A stretch of 13,571 bases of DNA from an uncultured Haemophilus sp. Lineage in GTDB: Bacteria > Pseudomonadota > Gammaproteobacteria > Enterobacterales > Pasteurellaceae. Positions within the stretch are counted from its first letter, which is position 1. Each line of letters opens with the position of its first letter. Below, one piece after another: positions 1-7,373 of this stretch. The notes under the pieces are model-generated. The model ran no database searches. It had not been told where the DNA came from and saw nothing but the letters and a program-made list of their open reading frames with translations. The position numbers and the translations under genes are program-made. The DNA lies in contig CABSZQ010000008.1 of assembly GCA_902482195.1 (NCBI GenBank), positions 1-13,571 of the forward strand. Direction: 5' to 3'.

Positions 1-692
1 GCGAACTTGCAGGCGTATCGGATCCTGAAGCGAAACGTAAAATTATCGGTAAAGTATTCGTGGATGTGTTCGATGATGAATCGAAAAAACTCACTAACGT
101 GAAATGGTTGGCACAAGGTACGATTTATCCTGACGTAATCGAATCTGCAGCTAGCAAAACCGGTAAAGCACATGTAATTAAATCACACCACAACGTAGGT
201 GGTTTGCCGGATTATATGAAATTAGGCTTAGTTGAACCGTTACGTGAATTGTTTAAAGATGAAGTACGTAAAATCGGTTTAGCATTAGGCTTACCGGCTG
301 AAATGATCAACCGTCACCCATTCCCTGGCCCGGGTTTAGGCGTACGTGTATTAGGCGAAGTGAAAAAAGAATACTGCGATTTATTGCGCCGTGCCGATGC
401 GATCTTTATCGAAGAATTACGCAACAGCGGTTGGTATGAAAAAACCAGTCAAGCCTTCAGCGTGTTCTTACCTGTGAAATCTGTAGGCGTAATGGGTGAT
501 GGCCGTAAATATGACTGGGTAATCTCGCTACGTGCAGTAGAAACCATCGACTTTATGACCGCACATTGGGCTCATTTACCTTATGATTTATTAGGAAAAG
601 TATCTAACCGAATCATCAACGAAGTGAATGGCATTTCTCGCGTCGTGTACGACATCAGCGGAAAACCTCCAGCAACGATCGAATGGGAGTAA
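1..692 (+). CDS. guaA: GMP synthase (glutamine-hydrolysing), C-terminal part
   Basis: This is the 3' part of GMP synthase, which aminates XMP to GMP with glutamine and ATP in the cytoplasm (last step of GMP synthesis). The gene starts upstream of the window; the reading frame is open from base 3 ([16 protein letters not shown]) to TAA at 690-692. The visible part holds the end of the ATP-pyrophosphatase domain and the whole C-terminal dimerisation domain. It carries the hallmark [15 protein letters not shown] motif and the family-typical ending PPATIEWE. The GTG at 60-62 is internal and not the real start. In relatives guaB usually lies upstream, but that is outside this window. A strong terminator follows directly, so this gene ends its transcription unit. 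Confidence 0.98.
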   Translation, partial: ELAGVSDPEAKRKIIGKVFVDVFDDESKKLTNVKWLAQGTIYPDVIESAASKTGKAHVIKSHHNVGGLPDYMKLGLVEPLRELFKDEVRKIGLALGLPAEMINRHPFPGPGLGVRVLGEVKKEYCDLLRRADAIFIEELRNSGWYEKTSQAFSVFLPVKSVGVMGDGRKYDWVISLRAVETIDFMTAHWAHLPYDLLGKVSNRIINEVNGISRVVYDISGKPPATIEWE

Positions 693-705
693 CCTAAATC
701 AATTT

Positions 706-738
706 AAAGGGCAAATTATTTTGCCCTTTTCTTCTTTT
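706..738 (+). terminator. Intrinsic terminator of guaA
   Basis: A perfect 10-bp stem AAAGGGCAAA / TTTGCCCTTT (706-715 and 720-729) has a 4-base loop and is followed by a T-rich run (TTTTCTTCTTTT). It starts 14 bases after the guaA stop codon and is a textbook Rho-independent terminator. Confidence 0.92.
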
Positions 739-769
739 ATAACAACAACTTCTCTCATCAAAATTCACT

Positions 770-1702
770 ATGGACATCGCATTTTTACTCGGCACTAAAA
801 TTATTGAACTGACACTTATTGTGCTTATTGGTTATGGATTGGTTAAATCAAAATTATTAAAATCTGAAGATAGCAAGACGCTTTCCGTTATTGGGCTTTA
901 TGTCATCAGTCCTGCAGTGATGATTGAAGCCTTTCAAATTGATTACACGCCTGAAATCTTGCAAGGTTTACAGCTTTCACTGCTTATGGCGGTGTTTCTT
1001 CACATTATTCTGATTATTATTGGTAGCCTATTGAAACGCCTACTAAAGCTTGATCCTATTGAACACGCCACTTCCATTTATTCCAATTCTGGTAACTTAA
1101 TTATTCCGATTGTGATGTCGTTATTTGGCAAAGAATGGGTGATTTACGCCAGCTGTTTTATTGTGGTGCAAACCTTTCTATTTTGGACGCATTGCCGTTT
1201 GATTATTGTAGGAAAAGGAAATTTATCCTTAAAGATGATTGCCAAAAATATCAATATTTGGTCAATTCTCGTGGGGGCATTTTTATTTGCTTTTCAAATT
1301 AAGTTGCCAAATATTATCAATGGCACACTTTCTTCGATTGGCTTATTTATTGGTCCAAATGCCATGCTTGTTGCGGGTATGCTGATTGCGGCGATTCCTT
1401 TACGGAGCATCGTATCATCCAAACGCATTTATTTAGTCACACTTTTGCGCTTGTTACTTATTCCGATTGCATTATTGGTATTAATAAAGTTGATTGGGTT
1501 TGTACATTGGGCTGAAAAAGGGGAAATTATTGTGTTGATTAGCTTTTTAGCAACCACGAGCCCATCTGCTTCAACTGTGACACAAATGGCGGTGATTTAT
1601 AACAACAATCCACAGAAAGCTAGCGCCATTTATGGTGTAACGACGCTACTTTGTATGTTTACTATGCCACTGGTGATTGCGTTATATCAAATATGGGGGT
1701 AA
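770..1702 (+). CDS. AEC family (auxin efflux carrier-like) membrane transporter
   Basis: A 310-residue inner-membrane protein made almost entirely of hydrophobic helices, about ten by eye, in the two-fold repeat typical of the AEC family (Mem_trans domain). Bacterial members move small organic acids such as malate or malonate, but most are uncharacterised. Family features visible are the first-half segment YSNSGNLIIPIVMSLFG and the C-terminal TTSPSASTVTQMA segment near residues 261-273, followed by the last two helices. The ATG start gives a first helix directly at residue 4, as is usual. No good Shine-Dalgarno sequence precedes it, so the start is likely but not certain. The gene stands alone between the guaA terminator and a convergent gene; a weak -10 (TATAAC, 738-743) overlaps the terminator tail. 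The substrate cannot be told from sequence. Confidence 0.88.
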   Translation: MDIAFLLGTKIIELTLIVLIGYGLVKSKLLKSEDSKTLSVIGLYVISPAVMIEAFQIDYTPEILQGLQLSLLMAVFLHIILIIIGSLLKRLLKLDPIEHATSIYSNSGNLIIPIVMSLFGKEWVIYASCFIVVQTFLFWTHCRLIIVGKGNLSLKMIAKNINIWSILVGAFLFAFQIKLPNIINGTLSSIGLFIGPNAMLVAGMLIAAIPLRSIVSSKRIYLVTLLRLLLIPIALLVLIKLIGFVHWAEKGEIIVLISFLATTSPSASTVTQMAVIYNNNPQKASAIYGVTTLLCMFTMPLVIALYQIWG

Positions 1703-1709
1703 ATCGTGG

Positions 1710-1739
1710 AAAAGTGCGGTCAATTATTTAAGCACTTTT
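1710..1739. terminator. Uptake-signal hairpin between convergent genes (possible bidirectional terminator)
   Basis: An uptake signal AAGTGCGGT (1712-1720) is followed by a partial inverted copy. AAAAGTGC (1710-1717) pairs with GCACTTTT (1732-1739) across a 14-base loop. It lies 7 bases after the transporter stop and overlaps the last codons of the convergent small gene that ends at 1724. The 8-bp stem and short T runs make it a plausible but weak terminator. Confidence 0.4.
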
Positions 1740-1969
1740 GATGCTGGCTGCTCTTTTTTTAAACGATAAAGTTGATATAAGTTAACGAAAACTAAGAATG
1801 CGTTTAGAAGCGCAACTGGATAAGATTTGATGATCAAACTGTAAACGACAAAAAGTACCGCTCCAATTGCATTAACAACTCTCAAGTGAACAATCGATTT
1901 AAATAAAAAAGACGCAGCCACAAAGAATGTTGCCAAATAGCCTAATAATTCGATGAAATTAAATTCCAT
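1724..1969 (-). CDS. Small three-helix inner-membrane protein (CBU_0592/YgjV-like)
   Basis: An 81-residue hydrophobic protein with three likely membrane helices (about residues 4-22, 27-46 and 48-66) and a basic, polar tail (LKKEQPASKVLK). The pattern of a Gly-Tyr near the start of helix 1, an Arg-Val-x-Asn-x-Ile-Gly turn before helix 2, and SYPVALLN followed by an Asn-Leu-Tyr in helix 3 resembles the small membrane domain seen in CBU_0592-type and YgjV-like proteins. I name that family from memory and with moderate confidence. Function is unknown. The frame extends further upstream to 2047, but the ATG at 1967-1969 has a good GGAGAG ribosome site 6 bases away, and the extension is not hydrophobic or family-like, so the short form is chosen. 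It lies 121 bases after azlD on the same strand and may be co-transcribed with it. Confidence 0.72.
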   Translation of the reverse strand: MEFNFIELLGYLATFFVAASFLFKSIVHLRVVNAIGAVLFVVYSLIIKSYPVALLNAFLVFVNLYQLYRLKKEQPASKVLK

Positions 1970-2032
1970 AAATCTCTCCGTCAACAATGATTGAGGCGGC
2001 ATCATAAAAGATTTTGGAATTGAGGAAAAGAG

Positions 2033-2079
2033 GCGAAATAAAGGCAACCGATTGCAATATCAAGAAATTTTTATTTCGC
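2033..2079. repeat. Long inverted repeat downstream of azlD
   Basis: GCGAAATAAA (2033-2042) pairs perfectly with TTTATTTCGC (2070-2079). A small internal hairpin GCAA/TTGC sits in the 27-base interior. On the - strand it begins 12 bases after the azlD stop and is followed by CTCTTTTCC, so it could be a weak terminator or an mRNA 3'-end stabiliser for the metR-azlCD transcript. Confidence 0.45.
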
Positions 2080-2090
2080 TCAACATTCGC

Positions 2091-2420
2091 TTAGATAAAG
2101 ACTTTTTGCACTAAAAACATATAAAAAATTGTGCCTGCCGAGATAGAAAGAAACATGTTCTTTTTCCAGAAATGTAATCCCAATACTAAAGCGCCTGCAA
2201 TGAAATCGGGTAAGCCGTGATAACCACTCAACACATCCACATTTTTATAGCAATACACCACTAACATCCCAAACATCGCGGCTGGTAGTACTTTACCTAA
2301 ATAACGAACATATTCCGGAATCGGGCGATTGGCAGGAAAAATCCAGAATGGCAATAATCGGGTAAATTGCACGCACACAATACAAATCACAATGGTGATA
2401 ATCTGCTCCATCAATGTCAT
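2091..2420 (-). CDS. azlD: AzlD family small subunit of an amino acid exporter
   Basis: A 109-residue inner-membrane protein with about four hydrophobic segments, matching the size and pattern of the AzlD/YgaH/BrnE small subunit. The motif TRLLPFWIFP near residues 20-29 and the segment YLGKVLPAAMFGMLVVY are typical of the family. AzlD works with AzlC as a two-part exporter; characterised pairs export branched-chain amino acids (valine, isoleucine, leucine) and methionine. The ATG overlaps the azlC stop codon in an ATGA arrangement (2417-2420), a strong sign of translational coupling and equal stoichiometry. Family assignment is confident; the exact substrate is not visible. Confidence 0.9.
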   Translation of the reverse strand: MTLMEQIITIVICIVCVQFTRLLPFWIFPANRPIPEYVRYLGKVLPAAMFGMLVVYCYKNVDVLSGYHGLPDFIAGALVLGLHFWKKNMFLSISAGTIFYMFLVQKVFI

Positions 2421-3142
2421 TTTAGTGCCTCCAATTTAGATGAAAGTTTCGGGCGTCTTACTGTTAACAGAATCCAAATACTAATGAGCGTTGGCACTAA
2501 AAAATGCTCTTTCCCAACAATTAATAGCGATGCAAAAGCCACACCTAAACCTAATAATGAACTTTCATGAGATTTCTCTTTAAGCCAGTTTTCAGCAAAA
2601 ATCACCAGGAAAAGTGCAGTCATACCAAACTCTACCCCTTTTAAATCAAAAGGTATAATTGAGCCAAATAGATTACCTAATCCAGCTCCAACGACCCAAT
2701 AAAGATGGAGATAAAAACTGACAAAGAACATATACCAGCCTTTATCTAAATGATCAGGAATCTTCGCCATATAGTTAAGGGAAAAACTTTCATCGACTAG
2801 GGTACTAATTAAATACCAACGTTTTTTCCCGAGTTGAACACCATATTTTTCTAACATGGAAATGCCATAAAAAATTTGGCGACCACTGACCATCAGCGTA
2901 ACCAACGCAACACTTAAAGGCGAAAAAGGCATAACTAGTGCTGCAGCCGCAATAAATTCAACGGAGCCTGCATAAATAAGTGCAGCCATTGCAACGGGAA
3001 ACCAAACACCGAATCCAAGTGCTTTCATGTAAATGCCGTATGCTATGCCTAAAAATAAAAAACCGGCAAGCATTGGCATACTGTAAGGAAATGCCGCTTT
3101 TGCCGCGGCTTTGATGGGATTTTCTGTCACGACTTCTGACAT
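2417..3142 (-). CDS. azlC: AzlC family large subunit of an amino acid exporter
   Basis: A 241-residue inner-membrane protein of the AzlC/YgaZ/BrnF family, about seven to eight helices. Family landmarks are FPYSMPMLAGFLFLGIAYGI near residues 18-37, ALIYAGSVEFIAAAAL near 54-69, the loop SGRQIFYGISML near 86-97, and LVDESFSLNY near 116-125. The ATG at 3142 has an AGGT ribosome site 5 bases upstream, and the gene starts 9 bases after the metR-like stop, so it is read from the same message. With AzlD it forms a membrane exporter for branched-chain amino acids or methionine in studied bacteria. The direct coupling to a MetR-type regulator favours an amino acid pathway that includes methionine, but that is an inference. 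Confidence 0.92.
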   Translation of the reverse strand: MSEVVTENPIKAAAKAAFPYSMPMLAGFLFLGIAYGIYMKALGFGVWFPVAMAALIYAGSVEFIAAAALVMPFSPLSVALVTLMVSGRQIFYGISMLEKYGVQLGKKRWYLISTLVDESFSLNYMAKIPDHLDKGWYMFFVSFYLHLYWVVGAGLGNLFGSIIPFDLKGVEFGMTALFLVIFAENWLKEKSHESSLLGLGVAFASLLIVGKEHFLVPTLISIWILLTVRRPKLSSKLEALK

Positions 3143-3151
3143 ATTGACCTA

Positions 3152-4081
3152 CTACAACTCTAAAACAGACAAACCAGGTAAGGTCGAAAAACTTTGTGCT
3201 TTTACTGTTTGATGGAAATCTTCGATATAAGCTAAATTAGCATCTTCTTTACGAATCGCGGCATAGAGGTTACTGTATAACCCTTCTTCTGTAATTTTAC
3301 GCGCCACCACATACCCTTTTTCTAAATAAGGTAATGCTGCCCAATAAGGCACGGTAGCAATGCCTCGACGACTCGCTACTAACTGAATCAAGGCGATCGT
3401 TAGCTCCGTTGTACGACGTGGCGGATTAATACCTTTTGGTTTCAATACTTGACGATATAAATCCAACATATCATCAGGCACGGGATAGGTTACCCAAGTT
3501 TCTTCAGCGAAATCTTCTGCCTGCCAAACCTCTTTATTGGCTAATGGATGATCTTTAGAACAGATTCCCACCATTTCATAAGAAAATAACGGCTTAAATA
3601 AAACATCATCATTTTGTTCAACTTCAGACACAATCGCCCAATCTGCACGATGAGACAATAGCAATCCAACCGGATCAGTGTGGAAGCCTGACACAATATC
3701 CAATTCTACCAAACTCCAATGCTGACGAAATTCATCCATTGCCGGCATTAACCAGTCGAAACAGGTATGACACTCTACTGCAATTCTTAACTGTCCTGCA
3801 TCACCGTGTTTTACACGTGCAAGCTCACGTTCTGCATCAACCACTTTCGGAAGAATTTCATTGGCAAGACGAATCAAGCGATCGCCTGCCGCAGTGAAAC
3901 GCAATGGATTACTTTTACGCTCAAAAAGAGGTAAACCGAATTGCTCTTCCATTAACTTAATTTGATGAGAGAGTGCTGATTGTGTTAAATAAACACGTTT
4001 TGCCGCCATTGAAACACTGCCTGTTTCCTTTAAAGCAAGCAAGGTTCTTAGGTGACGAAGTTCAAGAAATGTGGGTTTCAT
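3152..4081 (-). CDS. metR: LysR-type regulator of the MetR group
   Basis: A 309-residue LysR-type transcription factor. The N-terminal winged helix-turn-helix covers about residues 8-67, including GSVSMAAKRVYLTQSALSHQI. The C-terminal effector domain runs from about residue 95 to 290. It resembles Escherichia coli MetR along its length: TQSALSHQ, the LPLFERKSNPLRFTAAG stretch, LRIAVECHTCFDWLMPAM (MetR has a very similar ECHSC segment) and EEGLYSNLYAAIR. MetR activates methionine genes such as metE and metH with homocysteine as cofactor. Here the adjacent downstream genes are azlC and azlD, 9 bases away, so the regulator and exporter share a transcript. No good ribosome site precedes the ATG. 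A possible promoter (TTGCTC, 17 bases, TATGAA at 4090-4118) would leave an almost leaderless message. The regulator may also act on methionine genes elsewhere. Confidence 0.85.
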   Translation of the reverse strand: MKPTFLELRHLRTLLALKETGSVSMAAKRVYLTQSALSHQIKLMEEQFGLPLFERKSNPLRFTAAGDRLIRLANEILPKVVDAERELARVKHGDAGQLRIAVECHTCFDWLMPAMDEFRQHWSLVELDIVSGFHTDPVGLLLSHRADWAIVSEVEQNDDVLFKPLFSYEMVGICSKDHPLANKEVWQAEDFAEETWVTYPVPDDMLDLYRQVLKPKGINPPRRTTELTIALIQLVASRRGIATVPYWAALPYLEKGYVVARKITEEGLYSNLYAAIRKEDANLAYIEDFHQTVKAQSFSTLPGLSVLEL

Positions 4082-4142
4082 TAGAATAATTCATAAAGTT
4101 ATCGCATTAGATGAGCAACATGATAACGCAAATTAAATTTGT

Positions 4143-4188
4143 CGAAAAGAAAGTGCGGTCAAAAACGTTGATATTTTTGACCGCACTT
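4143..4188 (-). terminator. Terminator built from an inverted uptake-signal pair
   Basis: A perfect 15-bp stem (4151-4165 with 4174-4188) and 8-base loop contain the uptake signal AAGTGCGGT on both strands. On the - strand the hairpin starts 8 bases after the stop codon of the large membrane gene and is followed by TTTCTTTT, giving a strong intrinsic terminator. It isolates that gene from metR, which is read in the same direction. Confidence 0.93.
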
Positions 4189-4195
4189 AAGCCGA

Positions 4196-6151
4196 TTATT
4201 TATCTAATTGAACAGGAAGAAATAAGCTCAATGGACGTTTTTTCACAATTTGACAAACTTCATACCAAATTGGCCACCAGCTATCAATTTCCGCATTCAA
4301 AGAACGCAATGCAACCCAAAGCGTTAATGAAAAACTGACAATTAAATTCACCAAACCAATCAACAATACAAAACCAATGCATTGTAAAAGCAATGAATAG
4401 GTAAAATGTCCGCTCACAGCAATATAACCTACATTCGCAGATGAAAATGCCACATGACGAATATCTAATGGAAGATGTGTTAAGTAACCCACTACACCTG
4501 TAATCCCAAGTAGCATGCCAAAGCAAAGGTTACCAATTAGCGAGCCATAATTCTCATGCATATAATTAGCAAATTTAACGCGAGTCTTTTCAGATATTAG
4601 TTTTTTCAATAACGGATGTTGGGTTAAACGCATGCGCATATTCAAATAATTGCTTCGGTTATCAAAATAGCCCGAAATAATCCCTGAGCAAAATAACCAT
4701 ACACCTGCAATGGCTGCAAACCATAAGGTTCCCGCAAAAGGATCAATGCTATGCAACTGATAAGCTATTTGATCAGAATTCATCAACGGCTCACCTGTTT
4801 TATATTGGTAACCAAACGCAATCAATGCGGCTAAGCTCATCGCAATGAGCACATTACCTAGCACAGCAATACTTTGAGAACGAAATACATCCACTAATAA
4901 TTGGGCTAATTTCATATTGACGGTTTTCCCTTGAGGCGTTTTCTCAACAGCCTCAGCAAAACGGGCTGCAGTCATGGCTGGCTGTTTGGTTGCCACCGTG
5001 AAATGCAACATAAAGATCACCATGAAACCTAAGCCGTAATTCAAGCCTTCTGCAACGCCCTTCCAGACTTTATCATCAATGATGCTGCCTAGATAGGTTT
5101 TAAATAACGCCATCAGTGCAATTAATACGCCACCACCTGCGGCAGAATAAAACATTGCCCAATACTCTTTTTTATCTCGAGTAATATAATGCTCACCATG
5201 ATCACCTGCATTCTGTGTAACACTACGAGCCATTAATCCGGAGCTTTGTTTCCATAGTCGAGAAATACTATGTCGCTCTGCTGCTGCACGGGCAAAACAA
5301 CCGATTAATAATAAGATTCGACGCGGTAAATAGCGATTTGAAACAAAAATCGCCATCAAGGTTTCTAATCGTTCTAAAGTCTGGGAAAGACGTTCCAATA
5401 AATACGCCGTATTTAAGGACGATCCCACTACTGCCCCACGTTTCTGTAAGCCAATAATCAATGCCTTACATTGATCAAACATTACCTGTAAATGGCTATC
5501 ATCAAAAGCCGTTGATTGGCGACGCGCCTCTACCCAATCAACCACTTCATGATGCAATGCCACAAAAGGTGAATCCGCATTCAACAGAGAGGGCTCCATT
5601 CGCATCAACTCAGGATCCATATCCTCAGCTGCAATCCAAATTGAAAGCATTTCAATGGCAAATAGCCCTTCACTTTCAATATGATTTTTTAACCGTTCAC
5701 GATCTTTTTGTTCTGTATAACGGGTTAAAACACCAAATACGCCTCTCCATGTTTTTAATGGGACGGCATCAATCCAGCGTGCATCATTTTTATCACTGAA
5801 CAATAAATAAAAAATATCACGTAAATCATTAATATCTTTAAAAGACGGGTTAAAACGCTCATAAATACGCGTTTTCATTTCTTGCCCAAAACCGCCACGT
5901 GTAAGAATACCGCTACTAATAAACAAGGGATAAAGGCGTAAACCACATAACCAACCACATAATAATTTAGAAACAGAACAGCCTAATTCTTTATCGTTCT
6001 TTAAGATAAACTTAAACAAATGCAAGGTTGGAGAAATTTTTTCTGTAGGGCTACTACGTAATAATTGACACAGCCCTTCCACAAGACCAAAGGCATCATT
6101 TTCCTCGACTTTATTACGCAAAAATTGCGGTAAAGTATCAGGTTTTATCAT
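4196..6151 (-). CDS. 'Site-specific recombinase' family membrane protein (PF10136)
   Basis: A 651-residue protein of the family annotated as site-specific recombinase (Gcr-type). Residues 1 to about 325 look soluble and helix-rich. Residues about 330-620 hold roughly six hydrophobic segments (near 332-355, 367-388, 430-448, 475-493, 537-560 and 588-615). Conserved-looking stretches include TKQPAMTAARFAEA and CSGIISGYFDNRSNYLNMR. I see neither the Arg-His-Arg-Tyr set of tyrosine recombinases nor the serine recombinase catalytic pattern, so the name looks unsafe; an inner-membrane role of unknown type is more likely. The start chosen is the ATG at 6149-6151 with a perfect AAGGAGG 5 bases upstream; a TTG at 6164-6166 is in frame but lies in front of that site. 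It is a single-gene unit with its own -10 and terminator. Confidence 0.75.
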   Translation of the reverse strand: MIKPDTLPQFLRNKVEENDAFGLVEGLCQLLRSSPTEKISPTLHLFKFILKNDKELGCSVSKLLCGWLCGLRLYPLFISSGILTRGGFGQEMKTRIYERFNPSFKDINDLRDIFYLLFSDKNDARWIDAVPLKTWRGVFGVLTRYTEQKDRERLKNHIESEGLFAIEMLSIWIAAEDMDPELMRMEPSLLNADSPFVALHHEVVDWVEARRQSTAFDDSHLQVMFDQCKALIIGLQKRGAVVGSSLNTAYLLERLSQTLERLETLMAIFVSNRYLPRRILLLIGCFARAAAERHSISRLWKQSSGLMARSVTQNAGDHGEHYITRDKKEYWAMFYSAAGGGVLIALMALFKTYLGSIIDDKVWKGVAEGLNYGLGFMVIFMLHFTVATKQPAMTAARFAEAVEKTPQGKTVNMKLAQLLVDVFRSQSIAVLGNVLIAMSLAALIAFGYQYKTGEPLMNSDQIAYQLHSIDPFAGTLWFAAIAGVWLFCSGIISGYFDNRSNYLNMRMRLTQHPLLKKLISEKTRVKFANYMHENYGSLIGNLCFGMLLGITGVVGYLTHLPLDIRHVAFSSANVGYIAVSGHFTYSLLLQCIGFVLLIGLVNLIVSFSLTLWVALRSLNAEIDSWWPIWYEVCQIVKKRPLSLFLPVQLDK

Positions 6152-6156
6152 GCTTT

Positions 6157-6163
6157 CCTCCTT
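6157..6163 (-). promoter_or_regulatory. Ribosome binding site that fixes the start of the membrane 'recombinase'
   Basis: AAGGAGG on the - strand, a full match to the anti-Shine-Dalgarno sequence, lies 5 bases before the ATG at 6151. It overlaps the first codons of the longer TTG-started frame, so it argues for the shorter protein. Confidence 0.85.
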
Positions 6164-6189
6164 CAATCGTTTATATTCAAAGGGTAAAC

Positions 6190-6195
6190 ATTATA
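6190..6195 (-). promoter_or_regulatory. Probable -10 element
   Basis: A perfect TATAAT on the - strand lies about 38 bases before the ATG of the membrane 'recombinase'. No convincing -35 element stands 16-18 bases upstream, where the sequence is T-rich (TTTTATT). Confidence 0.55.
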
Positions 6196-6228
6196 CAGAT
6201 CTGTTAGGGAAAATAAAAATGAAAGGAA

Positions 6229-6237
6229 AAGTGCGGT
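6229..6237 (+). repeat. DNA uptake signal sequence (single copy)
   Basis: AAGTGCGGT with the usual flanks (AAAAGTGCGGTCAATTTT), in the gap between the Afu operon end and the membrane 'recombinase' gene. Such sites are the preferred targets of natural DNA uptake in Haemophilus. This one is not part of a hairpin. Confidence 0.9.
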
Positions 6238-6255
6238 CAATTTTGAAAGGATTTT

Positions 6256-6287
6256 AAAAGAAAAGGCGTATGCTTTCATACGCCTTT
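6256..6287 (-). terminator. Terminator of the afu operon
   Basis: A perfect 11-bp stem AAAGGCGTATG / CATACGCCTTT (6262-6272 and 6277-6287) with a 4-base loop is followed on the - strand by TCTTTT. It lies 9 bases after the afuC stop codon. Confidence 0.93.
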
Positions 6288-6296
6288 AAATTGATA

Positions 6297-7349
6297 TTAT
6301 TTCTCTTTCTTCAACAAGAAAATACCTTGTTCAGAGAAGTTCACATAAGCTTGTTTGAGATCAGCATTGAAGTCTTCTGGTTTTGTGTTAATGAGCAATT
6401 CTTTGCCAGCCCAAATTGCCACCACTTCCCAGTGGTTACCCATATAGACTGCACTCTTGATTTCACATTGTTGTGCTGCTTCGCCTTCTGCTTTTAAGTA
6501 AATTGCTTCAGGACGTACGCCCACTAAACATTCACCATCCGGTAAATTGAATTGAGCGGCATTACTTAATGGCAATTTGTAGCCATTCACATCAATGGTG
6601 CCGTTATCTAATTTACCTCCAAAGATGCTTGATTCGCCCATGAAGTTTGCAAGGAATAAAGAATTTGGACGCAAATAAAGCTCTTTTGCTGGAGCTTTTT
6701 GCATGATTTTACCTTTATTCATCACAATAACTTCATCGGATACCGCAAATGCTTCAGTCTGGTCGTGAGTCACATAAAGTGAGGTAATACCTAAACTTTG
6801 TTGTAATTCACGGATTTTTTCACGCATAGAACGACGTAAGTTGGCATCCAAGTTACTTAATGGTTCATCAAAAAGTAATACTTTTGGTTTTAACACTAAC
6901 GCACGCGCTAATGCCACACGTTGTTGTTGACCACCCGAAATTTGATCCACAAAACGATCTTCAAAACCTGCTAAGTCAACCAACTCTAACGCTTCTTTTA
7001 CACGTTTAGCACGTTCTTCTTTACCCACGCCTTGCATACGTAAACCGTAGCCAACGTTATCACCGATACTCATGTGTGGGAATAACGCATAAGATTGGAA
7101 TACGATACAAATATCACGATTTTGAATGGATGATTTGGTTACATCTTCACCATCGATAAAAATTTGTCCTGAAGTTGGGTTCTCTAAGCCTGCCACCAAA
7201 CGTAACACAGTGGTTTTACCACAACCAGATGGCCCTAATAAGGTCACCATGGTGCCACGTTTAATGGTTAAATCTAAATTATCAATGACTGTGGATTTAC
7301 CAAAAGATTTAGTGATATTTTTTAATACTAAGAAATCATTATTACTCAT
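6297..7349 (-). CDS. afuC: ABC importer ATP-binding protein AfuC
   Basis: A 350-residue ATPase subunit that powers import through AfuB on the cytoplasmic face. All nucleotide-binding motifs are intact: Walker A GPSGCGKT (39-46), Q-loop Gln85, signature ISGGQQQR (137-144), Walker B VLLFDEP (157-163), D-loop SNLDA (165-169) and switch His195. A C-terminal beta domain of the TOBE type follows (about 240-345; GVRPEAI near 277-283). Length and motifs fit the FbpC/PotA-like group of the CUT2/iron/sugar-phosphate importers. It starts 24 bases after the afuB stop with a modest AGGT ribosome site, so it is the last gene of the operon. Annotation pipelines often label it a ferric-iron ATPase; the binding proteins here point to phosphorylated sugars instead. 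Confidence 0.93.
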   Translation of the reverse strand: MSNNDFLVLKNITKSFGKSTVIDNLDLTIKRGTMVTLLGPSGCGKTTVLRLVAGLENPTSGQIFIDGEDVTKSSIQNRDICIVFQSYALFPHMSIGDNVGYGLRMQGVGKEERAKRVKEALELVDLAGFEDRFVDQISGGQQQRVALARALVLKPKVLLFDEPLSNLDANLRRSMREKIRELQQSLGITSLYVTHDQTEAFAVSDEVIVMNKGKIMQKAPAKELYLRPNSLFLANFMGESSIFGGKLDNGTIDVNGYKLPLSNAAQFNLPDGECLVGVRPEAIYLKAEGEAAQQCEIKSAVYMGNHWEVVAIWAGKELLINTKPEDFNADLKQAYVNFSEQGIFLLKKEK

Positions 7350-7373
7350 AATATTTACCTACAACTTAACGAG

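Noticed and set aside
1970..2047. N-terminal extension of the small membrane protein by 26 residues
   Set aside because: The extension has no ribosome site and is not hydrophobic or family-like, whereas the internal ATG at 1969 has GGAGAG at the right distance.
4111..4338. 75-codon open frame on the + strand across the uptake-signal terminator
   Set aside because: It runs through the terminator stem and the 3' end of the opposite gene, with no ribosome site or recognisable protein.
5461..5799. 112-codon open frame on the + strand within the membrane 'recombinase'
   Set aside because: It lies fully opposite a well-supported gene, has no family resemblance and no ribosome site; it is an antisense shadow. 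The same applies to the + strand frames at 6270-6497, 7126-7377, 9345-9581 and 10874-11269.
4196..6151. Mobile element or invertible locus around the 'recombinase'
   Set aside because: No flanking inverted or direct repeats, no target duplication and no neighbouring phage or transposase genes are visible.
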